64,000 nucleotides of DNA from an uncultured Bacteroidales bacterium. GTDB taxonomy: Bacteria > Bacteroidota > Bacteroidia > Bacteroidales > FEN-979. The stretch is from the NCBI GenBank assembly GCA_903903985.1, contig CAIVAT010000034.1, forward strand, positions 1 to 64,000. The letters run 5' to 3'. The stretch's first letter is position 1; the number at the start of each line of letters is the position of its first letter. Shown here piece after piece: positions 24,672-34,365 of this stretch. A program made the position numbers and the translations under genes. The notes beneath the pieces are model-generated. The model saw only the letters and a list, made by a program, of their open reading frames with translations. It had not been told where the DNA came from and did no database searches.

Positions 24672-25379
24672 TTAGCAAACTACTGTTCCAATAGCTTCAC
24701 CATTCATGAGTTTGAGCAGGTTCCCCTGCTGGTTCATATTGAATACCACGATGGGCATTTTATTCTCACGGCAAAGCGTAAACGCCGTAAGGTCCATGAT
24801 TTTCAAACCTTTTTCATAGGCCTCATCGAATGAGAGGGTACTGAATTTAAGGGCTGATGGATCCTTTTCGGGGTCGGCGGAATAAATTCCATCGACCCGG
24901 GTCCCTTTCAGTATTGCATCTGCCTGAATCTCAATGGCACGCAAAGCGGAGGCGCTATCGGTAGTGAAATAGGGATTACCGGTACCGGCTGCGATGACAA
25001 CCACCTGGCCAGCCGTAAGATATTCAATGGCTTTCCTGCGGCTCATTGCTTCACAAATCGGGTCAATGGCAAGGCCAGACAGCAGTTTTGCCCCGAGGCC
25101 CATCTTCTCGAGGGCCGCCTGAATGGCCATGCTGTTGATCACCGTAGCCAGCATGCCCATGTAGTCGCCCTGTACACGATCCATTCCTTCGCTTGTTCCT
25201 GCCAATCCGCGAAAAATATTTCCGCCGCCGATCACAATGGCAACCTGTACCCCGGCGTCGACCACTGTTTTAATTTCACGGGCATATTCGGCCAAACGGG
25301 CAGGGTCAATCCCATAACCCTGGCTACCTTCCAGCGCTTCACCAGAAAGTTTTAAAAGAATGCGTTTGAATTTTATCAT
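24672..25379 (-). CDS. pyrH: UMP kinase
   Basis: A 235-residue amino-acid-kinase-fold protein of typical length. It has the N-terminal LLKLSGEAL (about 8-16), IVIGGGNIFRG (about 48-58), the GTGNPYFTTDSASALRA nucleotide/UMP loop (about 131-147) and GTRVDGIYSADPEKDP (about 163-178). It phosphorylates UMP to UDP in pyrimidine synthesis. It stands between secA and frr, flanked on both sides by related nonamer arrays. Confidence 0.97.
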   Translation of the reverse strand: MIKFKRILLKLSGEALEGSQGYGIDPARLAEYAREIKTVVDAGVQVAIVIGGGNIFRGLAGTSEGMDRVQGDYMGMLATVINSMAIQAALEKMGLGAKLLSGLAIDPICEAMSRRKAIEYLTAGQVVVIAAGTGNPYFTTDSASALRAIEIQADAILKGTRVDGIYSADPEKDPSALKFSTLSFDEAYEKGLKIMDLTAFTLCRENKMPIVVFNMNQQGNLLKLMNGEAIGTVVC

Positions 25380-25392
25380 GTTTTTTAGTTAA

Positions 25393-25501
25393 AATGCAAA
25401 CAATGAAAACAATGCAAAAATTAAATAATAAAACTACAAATAAAAGATTAAATCAAGAGATCCCTGCATTTCCAACATTGTCGGCATTGCTTTCATTAAT
25501 T
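25393..25501. repeat. Nonameric tandem arrays in inverted arrangement, 3' of secA
   Basis: The left arm is three units, AATGCAAAC, AATGAAAAC, AATGCAAAA (25393-25419). The right arm is four units, GCATTTCCA, ACATTGTCG, GCATTGCTT, TCATTAATT (25466-25501), in opposite orientation and running into the secA stop codon. It is the same class as the array 3' of pyrH. Confidence 0.75.
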
Positions 25502-28500
25502 TTCTCCAGTTCCGTGACAATTTTTATATTTCTTTCCCGATCCGCAGGGACAAGGATCGTTCCGTCCGACTTTCTTTTCCACTTTAACAGGCTGGGCATG
25601 GGTTTTTTCCTGGGTATTTGAATTTGATTGCGACAACAGGTCAGAACGTTCTTCTTTCATGCGTGCACGATCAAGTTTACGGGGAGCCTGTGCCTCCTTG
25701 ACATTTTCGACCTGAATCGGAACATCGGCCTTGATAAGAAAGGAGGTAATCTCCTTGTTTGTGCGCTGCACCATGCTCTTGAACAGTTCGAATGATTCGA
25801 ATTTATAAATGAGCAAAGGGTCTTTTTGTTCATAGGCTGCATTCTGAACCGATTGTTTCAGATCGTCCATCTCGCGGAGATGTTCTTTCCAGGCATTGTC
25901 GATCATGCCAAGCACAATCCCTTTTTCAATGCTCAGCACGACCTCCTTCCCCTTGTCCTCATAGGCTTTTTTCAGGTTTGCAACGGCCTGCATGGTTTTT
26001 AACCCATCCGTAACCGGAATGGCGATATTTTCATAGCGTGTTTCATTTTCAAAAACATCCTTGATTACCGGGTATGTTTTTTGAGCAATGTGATCACACT
26101 TTGATTTATAGCGTTTATATATGTAAGAATAAAGTTTATCGACCAGTTCATCATTGCTGAGTGATCCGAAGTCTGCTTGCGAAATGGGGGAATCAGCAGC
26201 AAATTCTTTGAGCAAATCCAGGTTGAAACTATGGAAATCACGTTTTTCCTGCGCATCGAGAACAACCGTTTCGCAAACGTCATAGATCATGTTTGAAATA
26301 TCGACTGCCAGCCGATCGCCAAAGAGGGCATGGTGACGTTTTTTATAGATGGCTTCACGCTGGATATTCATCACATCATCATATTCAAGCAAGCGCTTGC
26401 GGACCCCAAAGTTGTTTTCTTCGACTTTCTTCTGGGCACGTTCAATGGAATTGGTGATCATCGAATGCTGGATGACCTCCCCCTCTTTGATACCCATCCT
26501 GTCCATGATTTTTGCAATCCGGTCGGAGCCAAACATGCGCATCAGGTCGTCATCCAGGGAAACAAAGAACTGCGAACTGCCCGGATCTCCCTGCCTTCCT
26601 GCCCGGCCGCGCAACTGACGGTCGACACGCCGCGATTCATGACGTTCGGTGCCGATGATCGCCAAACCTCCTGCCTGCTTCACCCCGGGGCCAAGCTTGA
26701 TGTCGGTTCCACGGCCTGCCATGTTGGTGGCAATGGTTACGGTACCCGCACGGCCTGCTTCCGCTACAATTTCTGCTTCGCGTGCATGTAATTTGGCATT
26801 CAAGACATTATGCGGAATATTTTTCCGTTTAAGCATACGGCTCAGCAGTTCAGAGGTCTCTACCGAGGTCGTACCAACGAGACTTGGCCTTCCTTCCTTC
26901 ACCAGCTTCTCAATTTCATCAATTACCGCGTTGAATTTCTCACGTTTGGTTTTATATACCAGATCTTCACGGTCATCGCGAACAATTTTTTTATTGGTTG
27001 GGATTACCACCACGTCAAGTTTGTAAATATCCCACAACTCTCCCGCTTCCGTTTCGGCTGTGCCGGTCATCCCGGCCAGTTTTTTATACATCCGGAAGTA
27101 GTTTTGCAGGGTTACCGTGGCGTAGGTTTGGGTAGCTGCCTCAATTTTAACGTTTTCCTTGGCTTCAATTGCCTGGTGCAATCCATCTGAATAGCGGCGT
27201 CCTTCAAGAATACGACCCGTTTGCTCATCCACGATCTTTACCTTGTTATCCATTACCACGTATTCAACATCCTTCTCAAAGAGGGCATAGGCTTTAATAA
27301 GCTGGTTTACGGTATGAACACGTTCGGTTTTGATGGAGTAATCGAGCATCATGGCATCTTTCTTCTCAAGTTTCTCCAGGTCAGTAAGGTTCTGGCGTTC
27401 CAGTTCGGCAATCAGCAGGCCGATATCGGGTAAAATGTAAAAAGTAGGGTCTTCATAGGACTGGGTGAGCAGGTCGATGCCAAGGTCGCGCAATTCAATT
27501 GTATTATTTTTTTCATCGATCACGAAATAGAGCTGATCATCGATGATGTGCATGTTTTTCATTTGCTCAGCCATGTAAAAGTTTTCTGTCTTGAGCAGCA
27601 ACGCCTTCATGCCGGGTTCGCTCAGGAATTTGATAAGGGCTTTGTTTTTTGGTAACCCGTGATGTGCACGGAGTAATTGTTCTCCGGCTTTTTTGATATT
27701 CTCATCATTTTTGGGATCCTCTGAGAGCGCCTTGGCTTCGGCAAGCAATTTGGTCACAAGATTCCGCTGTGCATTGTATAGTTTGGTAACATTCGGCTTG
27801 AGGTCATCGAACAGCTGATTCTCTCCTTTGGGTGTGGGGCCTGAGATAATGAGGGGCGTACGGGCATCATCGATCAAAACCGAGTCAACCTCATCCACAA
27901 TTGCAAAATTGTGCGGGCGTTGCACCAGTTCTTCCGGATTGCTGGTCATGTTGTCGCGCAGGTAATCGAAACCAAATTCATTGTTGGTGCCATAGGTAAT
28001 ATCGGCCAGATAGGCATCGCGGCGTGGTTGTGAGTTTGGTTCGTGGCGGTCGATGCAATCCACTTTCAGCCCATGGAATTCAAACAACGGCCCCATCCAT
28101 TCCGAGTCGCGTTTTGCAAGATAATCGTTGACGGTAACAATGTGGACCCCTTTGCCCGGAAGTGCATTCAGGTACATGGGAAGGGTGGCAACCAGCGTCT
28201 TTCCTTCACCGGTGGCCATTTCCGCAATTTTACCTTCGTGCAGTACCACACCGCCGATCAACTGGCAATCGTAATGAACCATATCCCAGGTGATCATGTT
28301 TCCTCCGGCCGTCCAGCTATTGCGATAGCGGGCAATGTCGCCGTCAATCTCCACATTTGCTTTTTTAGCAGCTAGATCGCGGTCATTCTGGGTGGCAGTC
28401 ACTTCAACAAATTCATTTTCAAAAAATCTCCGTGCGGTATCTTTCATTACGGCAAATGCCTCAGGGAGTATTTCAAGAAGTATTTCCTGGGTCAGGTCAT

Positions 28501-28786
28501 ATGATTCCTTTTCCAGGTGGTCGAGCACTCCATATAATTTTTCCTTTTCATCAATTTCGATTTCATCGGAATTGAGCTGTTCTTTGAGTTCGTCGATCTC
28601 CTTTTCTTTACCGGAGATATGTTCTTTTATCCTGTGCTTAAAAGCATATGTGTAGGCGCGAAGCTCGTCATTCGACAGGTTTTTGATCTCCTCCCAGGCT
28701 TCAATCGCTTTGTCGACCATCGGGTTGATGCTCTTTATATCCCGCTGAGACTTATTGCCCAGCATTTTCTTAAAAAAATCTAACAT
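25496..28786 (-). CDS. secA: Preprotein translocase ATPase SecA
   Basis: A 1096-residue SecA of the long Bacteroidota type. Landmarks: [11 protein letters not shown] Walker A (about 190-200), [20 protein letters not shown] (about 294-313), [12 protein letters not shown] (about 690-701), [21 protein letters not shown]-type motif VI (split across about 715-735), and a C-terminal SEC-C zinc knuckle [12 protein letters not shown] (about 1079-1090) for SecB and phospholipid contact. It drives Sec-dependent export, the first step for the T9SS cargo in this window. The TlpA-like gene lies 9 bp upstream, so co-transcription is likely. Confidence 0.98.
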   Translation of the reverse strand: MLDFFKKMLGNKSQRDIKSINPMVDKAIEAWEEIKNLSNDELRAYTYAFKHRIKEHISGKEKEIDELKEQLNSDEIEIDEKEKLYGVLDHLEKESYDLTQEILLEILPEAFAVMKDTARRFFENEFVEVTATQNDRDLAAKKANVEIDGDIARYRNSWTAGGNMITWDMVHYDCQLIGGVVLHEGKIAEMATGEGKTLVATLPMYLNALPGKGVHIVTVNDYLAKRDSEWMGPLFEFHGLKVDCIDRHEPNSQPRRDAYLADITYGTNNEFGFDYLRDNMTSNPEELVQRPHNFAIVDEVDSVLIDDARTPLIISGPTPKGENQLFDDLKPNVTKLYNAQRNLVTKLLAEAKALSEDPKNDENIKKAGEQLLRAHHGLPKNKALIKFLSEPGMKALLLKTENFYMAEQMKNMHIIDDQLYFVIDEKNNTIELRDLGIDLLTQSYEDPTFYILPDIGLLIAELERQNLTDLEKLEKKDAMMLDYSIKTERVHTVNQLIKAYALFEKDVEYVVMDNKVKIVDEQTGRILEGRRYSDGLHQAIEAKENVKIEAATQTYATVTLQNYFRMYKKLAGMTGTAETEAGELWDIYKLDVVVIPTNKKIVRDDREDLVYKTKREKFNAVIDEIEKLVKEGRPSLVGTTSVETSELLSRMLKRKNIPHNVLNAKLHAREAEIVAEAGRAGTVTIATNMAGRGTDIKLGPGVKQAGGLAIIGTERHESRRVDRQLRGRAGRQGDPGSSQFFVSLDDDLMRMFGSDRIAKIMDRMGIKEGEVIQHSMITNSIERAQKKVEENNFGVRKRLLEYDDVMNIQREAIYKKRHHALFGDRLAVDISNMIYDVCETVVLDAQEKRDFHSFNLDLLKEFAADSPISQADFGSLSNDELVDKLYSYIYKRYKSKCDHIAQKTYPVIKDVFENETRYENIAIPVTDGLKTMQAVANLKKAYEDKGKEVVLSIEKGIVLGMIDNAWKEHLREMDDLKQSVQNAAYEQKDPLLIYKFESFELFKSMVQRTNKEITSFLIKADVPIQVENVKEAQAPRKLDRARMKEERSDLLSQSNSNTQEKTHAQPVKVEKKVGRNDPCPCGSGKKYKNCHGTGEN

Positions 28787-28795
28787 GGTACGGTT

Positions 28796-30190
28796 TTATT
28801 GTTCCAATAATTTTTGTAAATCGGCCTCCAGCCCGTTGCTGGGTGGTTCGGCCGGATATTTATAAATCTTACCCGCTTTATCAATCAGTACAAACAATGG
28901 GTAAGTGCGTACATCATAGTCTTTCAACACATCCGACTGATCACCGATGTTGACAAATGTCCACACATAATCATTTTTCAGGTTGATAAAATAGAGCATT
29001 TTGCTGAAATATTTATCAGCGGAAACACTGACAAAATCAATTTGGTCCTGGTATTTATCATACAAAGGTTTGATCAGGTCCATTTCAGACAGGCACCCCT
29101 CACAATAGGTCGTCCAGAAGCACAACACCACCGGTTTCCCACGCAGGGTCTTCAGGGAAAGCAACTTTTGTGTACGGTCAGGCAGGGTGAATTCAGGGGC
29201 AAGGGTTCCTGGTTTGAGTTTGGTAAGCAAACTGATCATATCTTCGGCCACGATCCTGTTCCCGGGAAATTTTGTTCGTTCTTTTACTGCATCGATCACG
29301 CCAAGCAGTTCAACCTGTGAATAGTTTGGCATATTATACAAATCCATCGCTCCCTTGAGCATCACCAGTTCGCGCAATTGTTCATTTTTCAATAACGTAT
29401 CTGCCATCATGGCTTTCATAATGCTTTTATAAGGATCTGCCCCCCTGAGCAATGCGTTCAGATCCACCTTACGGATGGTATTGGAAGTGACCGTGAGATA
29501 CCTGGTAAAAAAACTGTTAAAAAAATCCATGTACTCAGGGTTGTTATAAAGGATGGGTCTTTCAGTGAAATATTTTTTCGCCAGTTGCGCCTGGTTGTAA
29601 TACTGTGTGAGTTGTTCAAGGGAAGCCATTTTATACGAGGCGTAATCGAGGAAATAGGAGTTTTTGACCGACCCGAAATGCTGGTTGAGCTGTATGCGGA
29701 AGGTATCGAGCAATACCTTTTTATGGTCCCGGTACAAACCATTGAAATGCTCCATCAGAAATCCACTGTAGATTGAATTAAATGTGTCAACCAGGGTATT
29801 TAGTTCCAGGGAATCGCTCTTAGCCGGTTCAATGGTTAAATTCTGGGACTGAATGAATGGGTTCACCTCCGTATATTCATCGTATCTCATCGGGGCAATC
29901 CGGAAGTCATAAGTTTTCCCGGGTTCCAGGAACATCTCAGTTTTATGGAAATCAATGGAAATACTAACATTGATCGTTTGTTCAAGGTTCATCGACAGTG
30001 AGAAATGGCCGGTTGAGTCGACCCTGGAACTGGCAAGTGGCTTTTCCCAGAAAGTGATGAGATCACCCGGGGCGGTAATCCGGATGATTTTCCGTTCTGC
30101 CCCGGGAGCGGAACCCTGGATGGTGGTTTTTTGAGCAGAAGAAGATAATGAAATGAATAAAATAAAAAACAAGACACCTGATAACCTCAT
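28796..30190 (-). CDS. Exported TlpA-like thioredoxin-domain protein
   Basis: A 464-residue protein with a signal peptide (cleavage near SSA, about 22). The first 120 residues are beta-rich and resemble the DUF4369-type domain found ahead of many Bacteroidota thioredoxins. A helical middle follows. The C-terminal domain (about 325-464) is a TlpA/ResA-type thioredoxin fold with the active-site C-E-G-C in FWTTYCEGCLSEMD (about 361-374) and the cis-Pro strand TYPLFVLID. It probably reduces periplasmic disulfides or substrates. It sits between secA and coaD in the minus-strand block. Confidence 0.85.
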   Translation of the reverse strand: MRLSGVLFFILFISLSSSAQKTTIQGSAPGAERKIIRITAPGDLITFWEKPLASSRVDSTGHFSLSMNLEQTINVSISIDFHKTEMFLEPGKTYDFRIAPMRYDEYTEVNPFIQSQNLTIEPAKSDSLELNTLVDTFNSIYSGFLMEHFNGLYRDHKKVLLDTFRIQLNQHFGSVKNSYFLDYASYKMASLEQLTQYYNQAQLAKKYFTERPILYNNPEYMDFFNSFFTRYLTVTSNTIRKVDLNALLRGADPYKSIMKAMMADTLLKNEQLRELVMLKGAMDLYNMPNYSQVELLGVIDAVKERTKFPGNRIVAEDMISLLTKLKPGTLAPEFTLPDRTQKLLSLKTLRGKPVVLCFWTTYCEGCLSEMDLIKPLYDKYQDQIDFVSVSADKYFSKMLYFINLKNDYVWTFVNIGDQSDVLKDYDVRTYPLFVLIDKAGKIYKYPAEPPSNGLEADLQKLLEQ

Positions 30191-30210
30191 AAACGGACTT
30201 TAAATTCGAA

Positions 30211-30231
30211 AATCGTTAACCGCAAATCAAT
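30211..30231. repeat. Heptameric array (AATCGTA family), 3 units, 3' of coaD
   Basis: AATCGTT, AACCGCA, AATCAAT in tandem, ending 1 bp from the coaD stop. Degenerate but in phase. The flanking AAATTCGA may be a fourth, slipped unit. Confidence 0.55.
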
Positions 30232-30232
30232 A

Positions 30233-30691
30233 TTAAAAATCAACCCCATCCGGCACAAACTGCTTTACCTCGCCGCCATTGCGGATGATGTCCCTGACAA
30301 TGGACGAACTCAGCGAAGCGTACTCCTGTTCGCAAAGCAGGAAAACCGTTTCGATGCCTGGAACCATCAGTTTATTCATTTGACCAATGCTGCGTTCAAA
30401 TTCAAAATCTGCCGCGGTACGCAAACCGCGCAGGATAAAAGCAGCATTTTTCTTTTGGCAGAAATCGACTGTCAGGCCTGAAAAAGTGGCAATTTCGATC
30501 TTCGGTTCCTTTGCAAAAATGAGCTGAAGCCAGGCCAGGCGCTGAGACAGAGAGAAAAAGGATTTCTTCTCCCCGTTTTCACCAATGGCCACGATCACCA
30601 GGTCAAACAGGGGCAATGCCCGTTTGATGACAGATTCATGCCCCCGGGTGATGGGATCAAATGAACCGGGGAAGACTGCAATTCGTTGCAT
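30233..30691 (-). CDS. coaD: Phosphopantetheine adenylyltransferase
   Basis: A 152-residue nucleotidyltransferase of normal length. It has the T/HxGH-type site in PGSFDPITRGHESVI (about 8-22), LRGLRTAADFEFE (about 88-100) and the C-terminal SSSIVRDIIR (about 127-136). It makes dephospho-CoA from 4'-phosphopantetheine and ATP. A TATCTTTG -7 box precedes it. It stands downstream of porT in the same orientation. Confidence 0.97.
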   Translation of the reverse strand: MQRIAVFPGSFDPITRGHESVIKRALPLFDLVIVAIGENGEKKSFFSLSQRLAWLQLIFAKEPKIEIATFSGLTVDFCQKKNAAFILRGLRTAADFEFERSIGQMNKLMVPGIETVFLLCEQEYASLSSSIVRDIIRNGGEVKQFVPDGVDF

Positions 30692-30711
30692 TTGTCATTC
30701 GTTTGAACCGG

Positions 30712-30719
30712 CAAAGATA
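30712..30719 (-). promoter_or_regulatory. Predicted -7 box (TATCTTTG) of coaD
   Basis: The minus-strand sequence TATCTTTG lies 20 bp before the coaD start. No good -33 TTTG is seen at 19-21 bp. It suggests coaD has its own promoter inside the long block. Confidence 0.5.
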
Positions 30720-30790
30720 AATAAAACAGGTGGATAATGCTCCTATAGCATGAGTTTGCAGATTTACAAACTCATTCACGGATCAAAAGG

Positions 30791-31591
30791 TTATTCAAAG
30801 GTGAAGGAGACCTGGAAAATTTTTGAATTGACCTTGTCGATTGACTCGGTATAGATGTTGTTTTCGTGTTTCAAAACATCCATTACCCCGTACATCATTT
30901 TAAGCTCCAGGCCAAATTTGAACCATTCGTTGTAAAAATCAAACCCGACACCCGCTTCCAGATAGATATCATTCTGGTTAAATTTAACGATCTTGTCGTC
31001 TTTATCAGCTTTTTGTTCACGCTTTTTTGCCTGCGACGCCAAATCGAGTGAATACTGGGCCCCCGCGAGAAGATATGGTCTGAAATTATTGTACCGCATG
31101 GCCTTATATTTGATTTCCAGCGGGAAATTGATGTAGGTGGATGGGATTTTCTTGGTCTTGGTAATCCTTTGGATGGAATCTTTTCCGGCAAAGGTGGAAT
31201 ACGTTTCAATTTCGTAGTTGATGGTGCGGTCGCCAAATGACAGGGATGGTACGAATTGCAAATCAAAATGTTTTCCCATCCGCATGTTGCCAACGATACT
31301 GATCACAAAACCCGGGATGGGCGTTGAATTAACAGAGAGAACCCTTGCCGAATCCGGTAAGGGCAGAATATCGGGAAGGTATGTGGAATCAAATACACGG
31401 GTACCCAGGTCGGCAATGGGGCGGATGGATGCAAAACTCTGGTTCACCCCCAGCACAAATCCGAAGTGGAACAAATAATCCTGGTCATAGGTCGGCATGT
31501 TCAATACAACCTTGCGCTGGCCGATTGCGGATATGGGAAAAACAAAGGCAAGGATGACCAGTGACAGGATGAAGGGTCGTGCAGCTTTCAA
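30791..31591 (-). CDS. porT: PorT-like T9SS outer-membrane protein
   Basis: A 266-residue beta-barrel protein with a signal peptide (cleavage near AIG, about 24). Strand-like segments such as HFGFVLGVNQSF and PYLLAGAQYSLDL, and the C-terminal FQVSFTFE ending, fit the PorT family of outer-membrane barrels. PorT was first described in Porphyromonas gingivalis as needed for gingipain secretion by the type IX system. Its placement directly downstream of ubiE is a recurring Bacteroidota arrangement and supports orthology. The presence of T9SS cargo elsewhere in the window is consistent. PorT-like paralogues exist, so the exact orthologue is not certain. Confidence 0.8.
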   Translation of the reverse strand: MKAARPFILSLVILAFVFPISAIGQRKVVLNMPTYDQDYLFHFGFVLGVNQSFASIRPIADLGTRVFDSTYLPDILPLPDSARVLSVNSTPIPGFVISIVGNMRMGKHFDLQFVPSLSFGDRTINYEIETYSTFAGKDSIQRITKTKKIPSTYINFPLEIKYKAMRYNNFRPYLLAGAQYSLDLASQAKKREQKADKDDKIVKFNQNDIYLEAGVGFDFYNEWFKFGLELKMMYGVMDVLKHENNIYTESIDKVNSKIFQVSFTFE

Positions 31592-31637
31592 GGAATTGTA
31601 GCAATTAATGAATAGCAGTAACGGAGATTTCTCTATT

Positions 31638-32339
31638 TTATTTTTCAGCTGTGTAGATGGATGCGATTCCCATGCTTAGTTTGATTTGTTTTGAACTTTT
31701 TAAACCCACTGAATCAAGGATATCCAGGAATTTTTTTCCGGAAGGGAAAGCTGCGACCGATTCGGGCAGGTAGGTATAGGCTTTGCTGTTTCCTGAGATC
31801 AGCCGTCCTAAAACAGGAATGATGTGTTTTGAATATACCGGATAAAGTTGTTTCATCGGGAATGAATCCGGATGAGAAAATTCGAGGATGAGCATGATTC
31901 CACCAGGGCGCAGTACCCGGCGCATTTCCTGCAGCCCCAGCTCAAGGTTTTCATAATTCCTGACGCCAAAAGCTACGGTGATAGCCTCAAAGGAGTTGTC
32001 GGAGAATGGAATTTTTTCGGCATCGGCACATTGCAGGGTGATGGTTTTATTCAATCCCTTCTCCATTAATTTCAGCCGGCCGATTTCTAGCATTTTTTCC
32101 GAAATGTCAATTCCCACTATTCGTTCAGGTTCCAGCGATGATATGGCGATGGCCAGGTCTCCGGTACCGGTTGCAACATCAAGTACCGACACCGGGTTGC
32201 GGCTGCCAAGCAGGCTGACAAGCTTTGTTCTCCAGGCCCGGTCAATGCCGAATGATAACAAATGGTTCAGAAAATCATACTTCGGCGAAATGTCATCGAA
32301 CATTATCCGCACCGCTTCTTTTTTTGAACGTTCAATCAT
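31638..32339 (-). CDS. ubiE: Demethylmenaquinone methyltransferase
   Basis: A 233-residue class I SAM methyltransferase. It has MFDDISPKYDFLNHLLSFGID (split across about 14-34), the SAM loop DVATGTGDLA (about 53-62), an AFGVRNYENLELGL segment (about 125-138) and a LRPGGIMLILEFS strand (about 145-157). These are diagnostic of MenG/UbiE. It methylates demethylmenaquinone in the last step of menaquinone synthesis, expected for an anaerobic or facultative Bacteroidota. It is followed by porT. A perfect palindrome lies just upstream of the start. Confidence 0.95.
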   Translation of the reverse strand: MIERSKKEAVRIMFDDISPKYDFLNHLLSFGIDRAWRTKLVSLLGSRNPVSVLDVATGTGDLAIAISSLEPERIVGIDISEKMLEIGRLKLMEKGLNKTITLQCADAEKIPFSDNSFEAITVAFGVRNYENLELGLQEMRRVLRPGGIMLILEFSHPDSFPMKQLYPVYSKHIIPVLGRLISGNSKAYTYLPESVAAFPSGKKFLDILDSVGLKSSKQIKLSMGIASIYTAEK

Positions 32340-32368
32340 GATGATACATTAAAATGCCAGCAATTTAA

Positions 32369-32399
32369 ACCCTTGGAGGGTCACAGACCCTCCAAGGGT
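32369..32399. repeat. Perfect 13-bp inverted repeat (REP-like)
   Basis: ACCCTTGGAGGGT and its exact complement ACCCTCCAAGGGT are separated by a 5-nt loop (CACAG). It lies between the ubiE start and the tsf terminator. It has no U-run and is symmetric, so it is more likely a dispersed palindromic element than a terminator. Confidence 0.8.
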
Positions 32400-32423
32400 C
32401 GGTTATTGTATGCATTCCTGCAT

Positions 32424-32461
32424 AAAAAAAAAGGGATTACCCAAGTTTTCGGATAATCCCC
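32424..32461 (-). terminator. Rho-independent terminator after tsf
   Basis: On the minus strand a GGGGATTATCC...GGGTAATCCC stem with a short loop is followed by nine T residues. It lies 19 bp beyond the tsf stop and ends the rplM-rpsI-rpsB-tsf operon, so ubiE needs its own promoter or readthrough. Confidence 0.85.
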
Positions 32462-32479
32462 ATTTGCCCCGGAAAAAAA

Positions 32480-33313
32480 TTATGCGCCTAATTGCAGGCG
32501 TTTGAAGCCGGTTACAACCAGATCTTTATCATTTTCAGAGATATACTGGCGAACGGTCTTCTTGGTATCCTTAATAAAATCCTGGTTCAGCAAGGTCATT
32601 TCCTTGAAGAATTTCTGAAGCTTTCCCTGTGCGATTTTTTCAACCATTTCTTCAGGTTTACCTTCCTGGCGGGCCATATCTTTGCCTATTTCAATTTCGC
32701 GATCGATCACTTCCTGGGTTACATTGTCTTTATCGACCGCAACGGGGCTCATGGCTGCCACCTGCATGGCAAGTTCATGACCGATTTCCAGTACATTTTT
32801 AGCATCCTTTTTACTCATTCCGATAACGGTTGCAAGGCGGTTGCCAAAATGGTTATAAGCAAAAACAACTGGTGCTTCGATCACTTCATAATGGGCAATC
32901 TGAATTTTCTCCCCTGTTTTTCCAAGAAGTTCATTCAGTTTTTCTTCAACGGTGGTTGTTCCCAGCGACATGGGCATCAGATCGGCAACCGCGTGGATAC
33001 GTTTTGCAAGGCCCAGTTCAAGAAGATTCCTGGAGAAGTTGATAAATTCTTCCGTTTTCCCTACAAAATCGGTCTCACAATTGACCATGATCACTGCGCC
33101 ATAGGTCTGATCATCGGAAGTTTTTGCAATGACAAAGCCCTGGTTGGCATCACGGTCAGCCCGTTTACCGGCAACTTTCTGTCCTTTTTTCCGAAGATAG
33201 TCAATGGCTTTATCGAAATCGCCTTCTGTTTCCTGCAGGGCTTTTTTACAATCCATCATCCCGGCACCCGACATCTGGCGCAATTTATTTACATCAGCAG
33301 CAGTAATATTCAT
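32480..33313 (-). CDS. tsf: Elongation factor Ts
   Basis: A 277-residue EF-Ts with the conserved VNKLRQMSGAGMMDCKKAL N-terminus (split across about 8-26), NCETDFVGKTEEF (about 78-90), HELAMQVAAM (about 178-187) and LLNQDFIKD (about 243-251). It recharges EF-Tu with GTP. It is the last gene of the ribosomal operon here. A strong terminator follows. rpsB lies 90 bp upstream, with a heptameric array in the gap. Confidence 0.97.
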   Translation of the reverse strand: MNITAADVNKLRQMSGAGMMDCKKALQETEGDFDKAIDYLRKKGQKVAGKRADRDANQGFVIAKTSDDQTYGAVIMVNCETDFVGKTEEFINFSRNLLELGLAKRIHAVADLMPMSLGTTTVEEKLNELLGKTGEKIQIAHYEVIEAPVVFAYNHFGNRLATVIGMSKKDAKNVLEIGHELAMQVAAMSPVAVDKDNVTQEVIDREIEIGKDMARQEGKPEEMVEKIAQGKLQKFFKEMTLLNQDFIKDTKKTVRQYISENDKDLVVTGFKRLQLGA

Positions 33314-33367
33314 AATGAACTTTTATTTTATAATTGAATTAAAATTAAAACGGCGAGTCAGCGAGAA

Positions 33368-33402
33368 AATCGCAAATCGAAAATAGTAAACCGTAAACTG
33401 TA
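33368..33402. repeat. Heptameric array (AATCGTA family), 5 units, 3' of rpsB
   Basis: Five in-phase units: AATCGCA, AATCGAA, AATAGTA, AACCGTA, AACTGTA. The array ends 1 bp from the rpsB stop codon and lies between rpsB and tsf. Confidence 0.8.
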
Positions 33403-33403
33403 A

Positions 33404-34339
33404 TTATTTTTTGTTGCTTCGTCCGGCTGGTTTGCTGATACGTTTGCGTGCCGGTTTGTTTTTATCCTCGGGAGCGGGTTCGAGACCTTTCATCTTGGCT
33501 ACCTTGGTTTCCACAAAATCCTTTTTCACGATCTTGATACCATCTTCATCCACTTCATCTTCATCTGAATCGAGCAGGTGAGAACCCATTCTGCCTTCGA
33601 GTTCATCGCTTTCGCCGCGTTCGTCGCTGGCTTCTTTCTTATCGCGATCGAGTTTACGTTCCATCAAACCCTCTTCCATGGCCCTGACCATGGTGTCGAC
33701 GATCAAAGAAATTGATTTGGAGGCATCGTCATTTGCCGGAATCGGAAAATCGACCGTTCTCGGGTCGGAATTTGTATCGACGATGGCGAAGGTTGGAATG
33801 TTGAGTTTCTTAGCCTCGGCCAGGGCGATATGTTCTTTCAGGATATCGACAATAAAAATAGCAGACGGGAGGCGGTTCAAATCAGCGATGGAACCAAGGT
33901 TCTTTTCCAGTTTGGCACGTTCACGCGTGATCGTAAGGCGTTCTTTTTTCGAAAGGTTGGTATAGGAAGGTGAACTCATCAGTTTGTCGATGGAGATCAT
34001 CTTGCGCACGGCCTTGCGGATGGTGGCAAAATTGGTGAGCATTCCACCGGGCCACCGTTCGGTCACATAGGGCATGTTGATCCTTTTCACATGTTCGGCA
34101 ACAATGTCCTTGGCTTGCTTTTTGGTAGCAACAAAAAGCACTTTTTTCCCTGCTTTGGCAATTTGTTTCAAGGCGGCGGCAGCTTCGTCGACCTTGGCCA
34201 TGGTTTTATACAGGTCGATGATATGGATCCCGTTGCGTTCCATGAATATATACGGAGCCATTGCCGGGTTCCATTTGCGGCGCAAGTGACCAAAATGGAC
34301 ACCTGCATCCAGTAATGCATCAAAATTCGTTCTTGACAT
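33404..34339 (-). CDS. rpsB: Ribosomal protein S2 with C-terminal extension
   Basis: A 311-residue S2. The first 225 residues are canonical: LLDAGVHFGH (about 9-18), KWNPAMAPYIF, RWPGGMLTNFATIRK (about 94-108), LPSAIFIVDILKEHIA (about 157-172) and PIPANDDASKSI. The remaining 85 residues are an extension: an acidic stretch (DEDEVDEDG) followed by a Lys/Arg-rich end (KPARKRISKPAGRSNKK). Such tails on S2 occur in some Bacteroidota. The role is unknown; extra rRNA contact is plausible. Confidence 0.97.
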   Translation of the reverse strand: MSRTNFDALLDAGVHFGHLRRKWNPAMAPYIFMERNGIHIIDLYKTMAKVDEAAAALKQIAKAGKKVLFVATKKQAKDIVAEHVKRINMPYVTERWPGGMLTNFATIRKAVRKMISIDKLMSSPSYTNLSKKERLTITRERAKLEKNLGSIADLNRLPSAIFIVDILKEHIALAEAKKLNIPTFAIVDTNSDPRTVDFPIPANDDASKSISLIVDTMVRAMEEGLMERKLDRDKKEASDERGESDELEGRMGSHLLDSDEDEVDEDGIKIVKKDFVETKVAKMKGLEPAPEDKNKPARKRISKPAGRSNKK

Positions 34340-34365
34340 ATGATAATTCTATGAATTCTAAAATA

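Noticed and set aside
32492-33337. A 281-codon open frame on the + strand opposite tsf
   Set aside because: It is a mirror of tsf codon bias; its product has no domain features, and tsf is certain.
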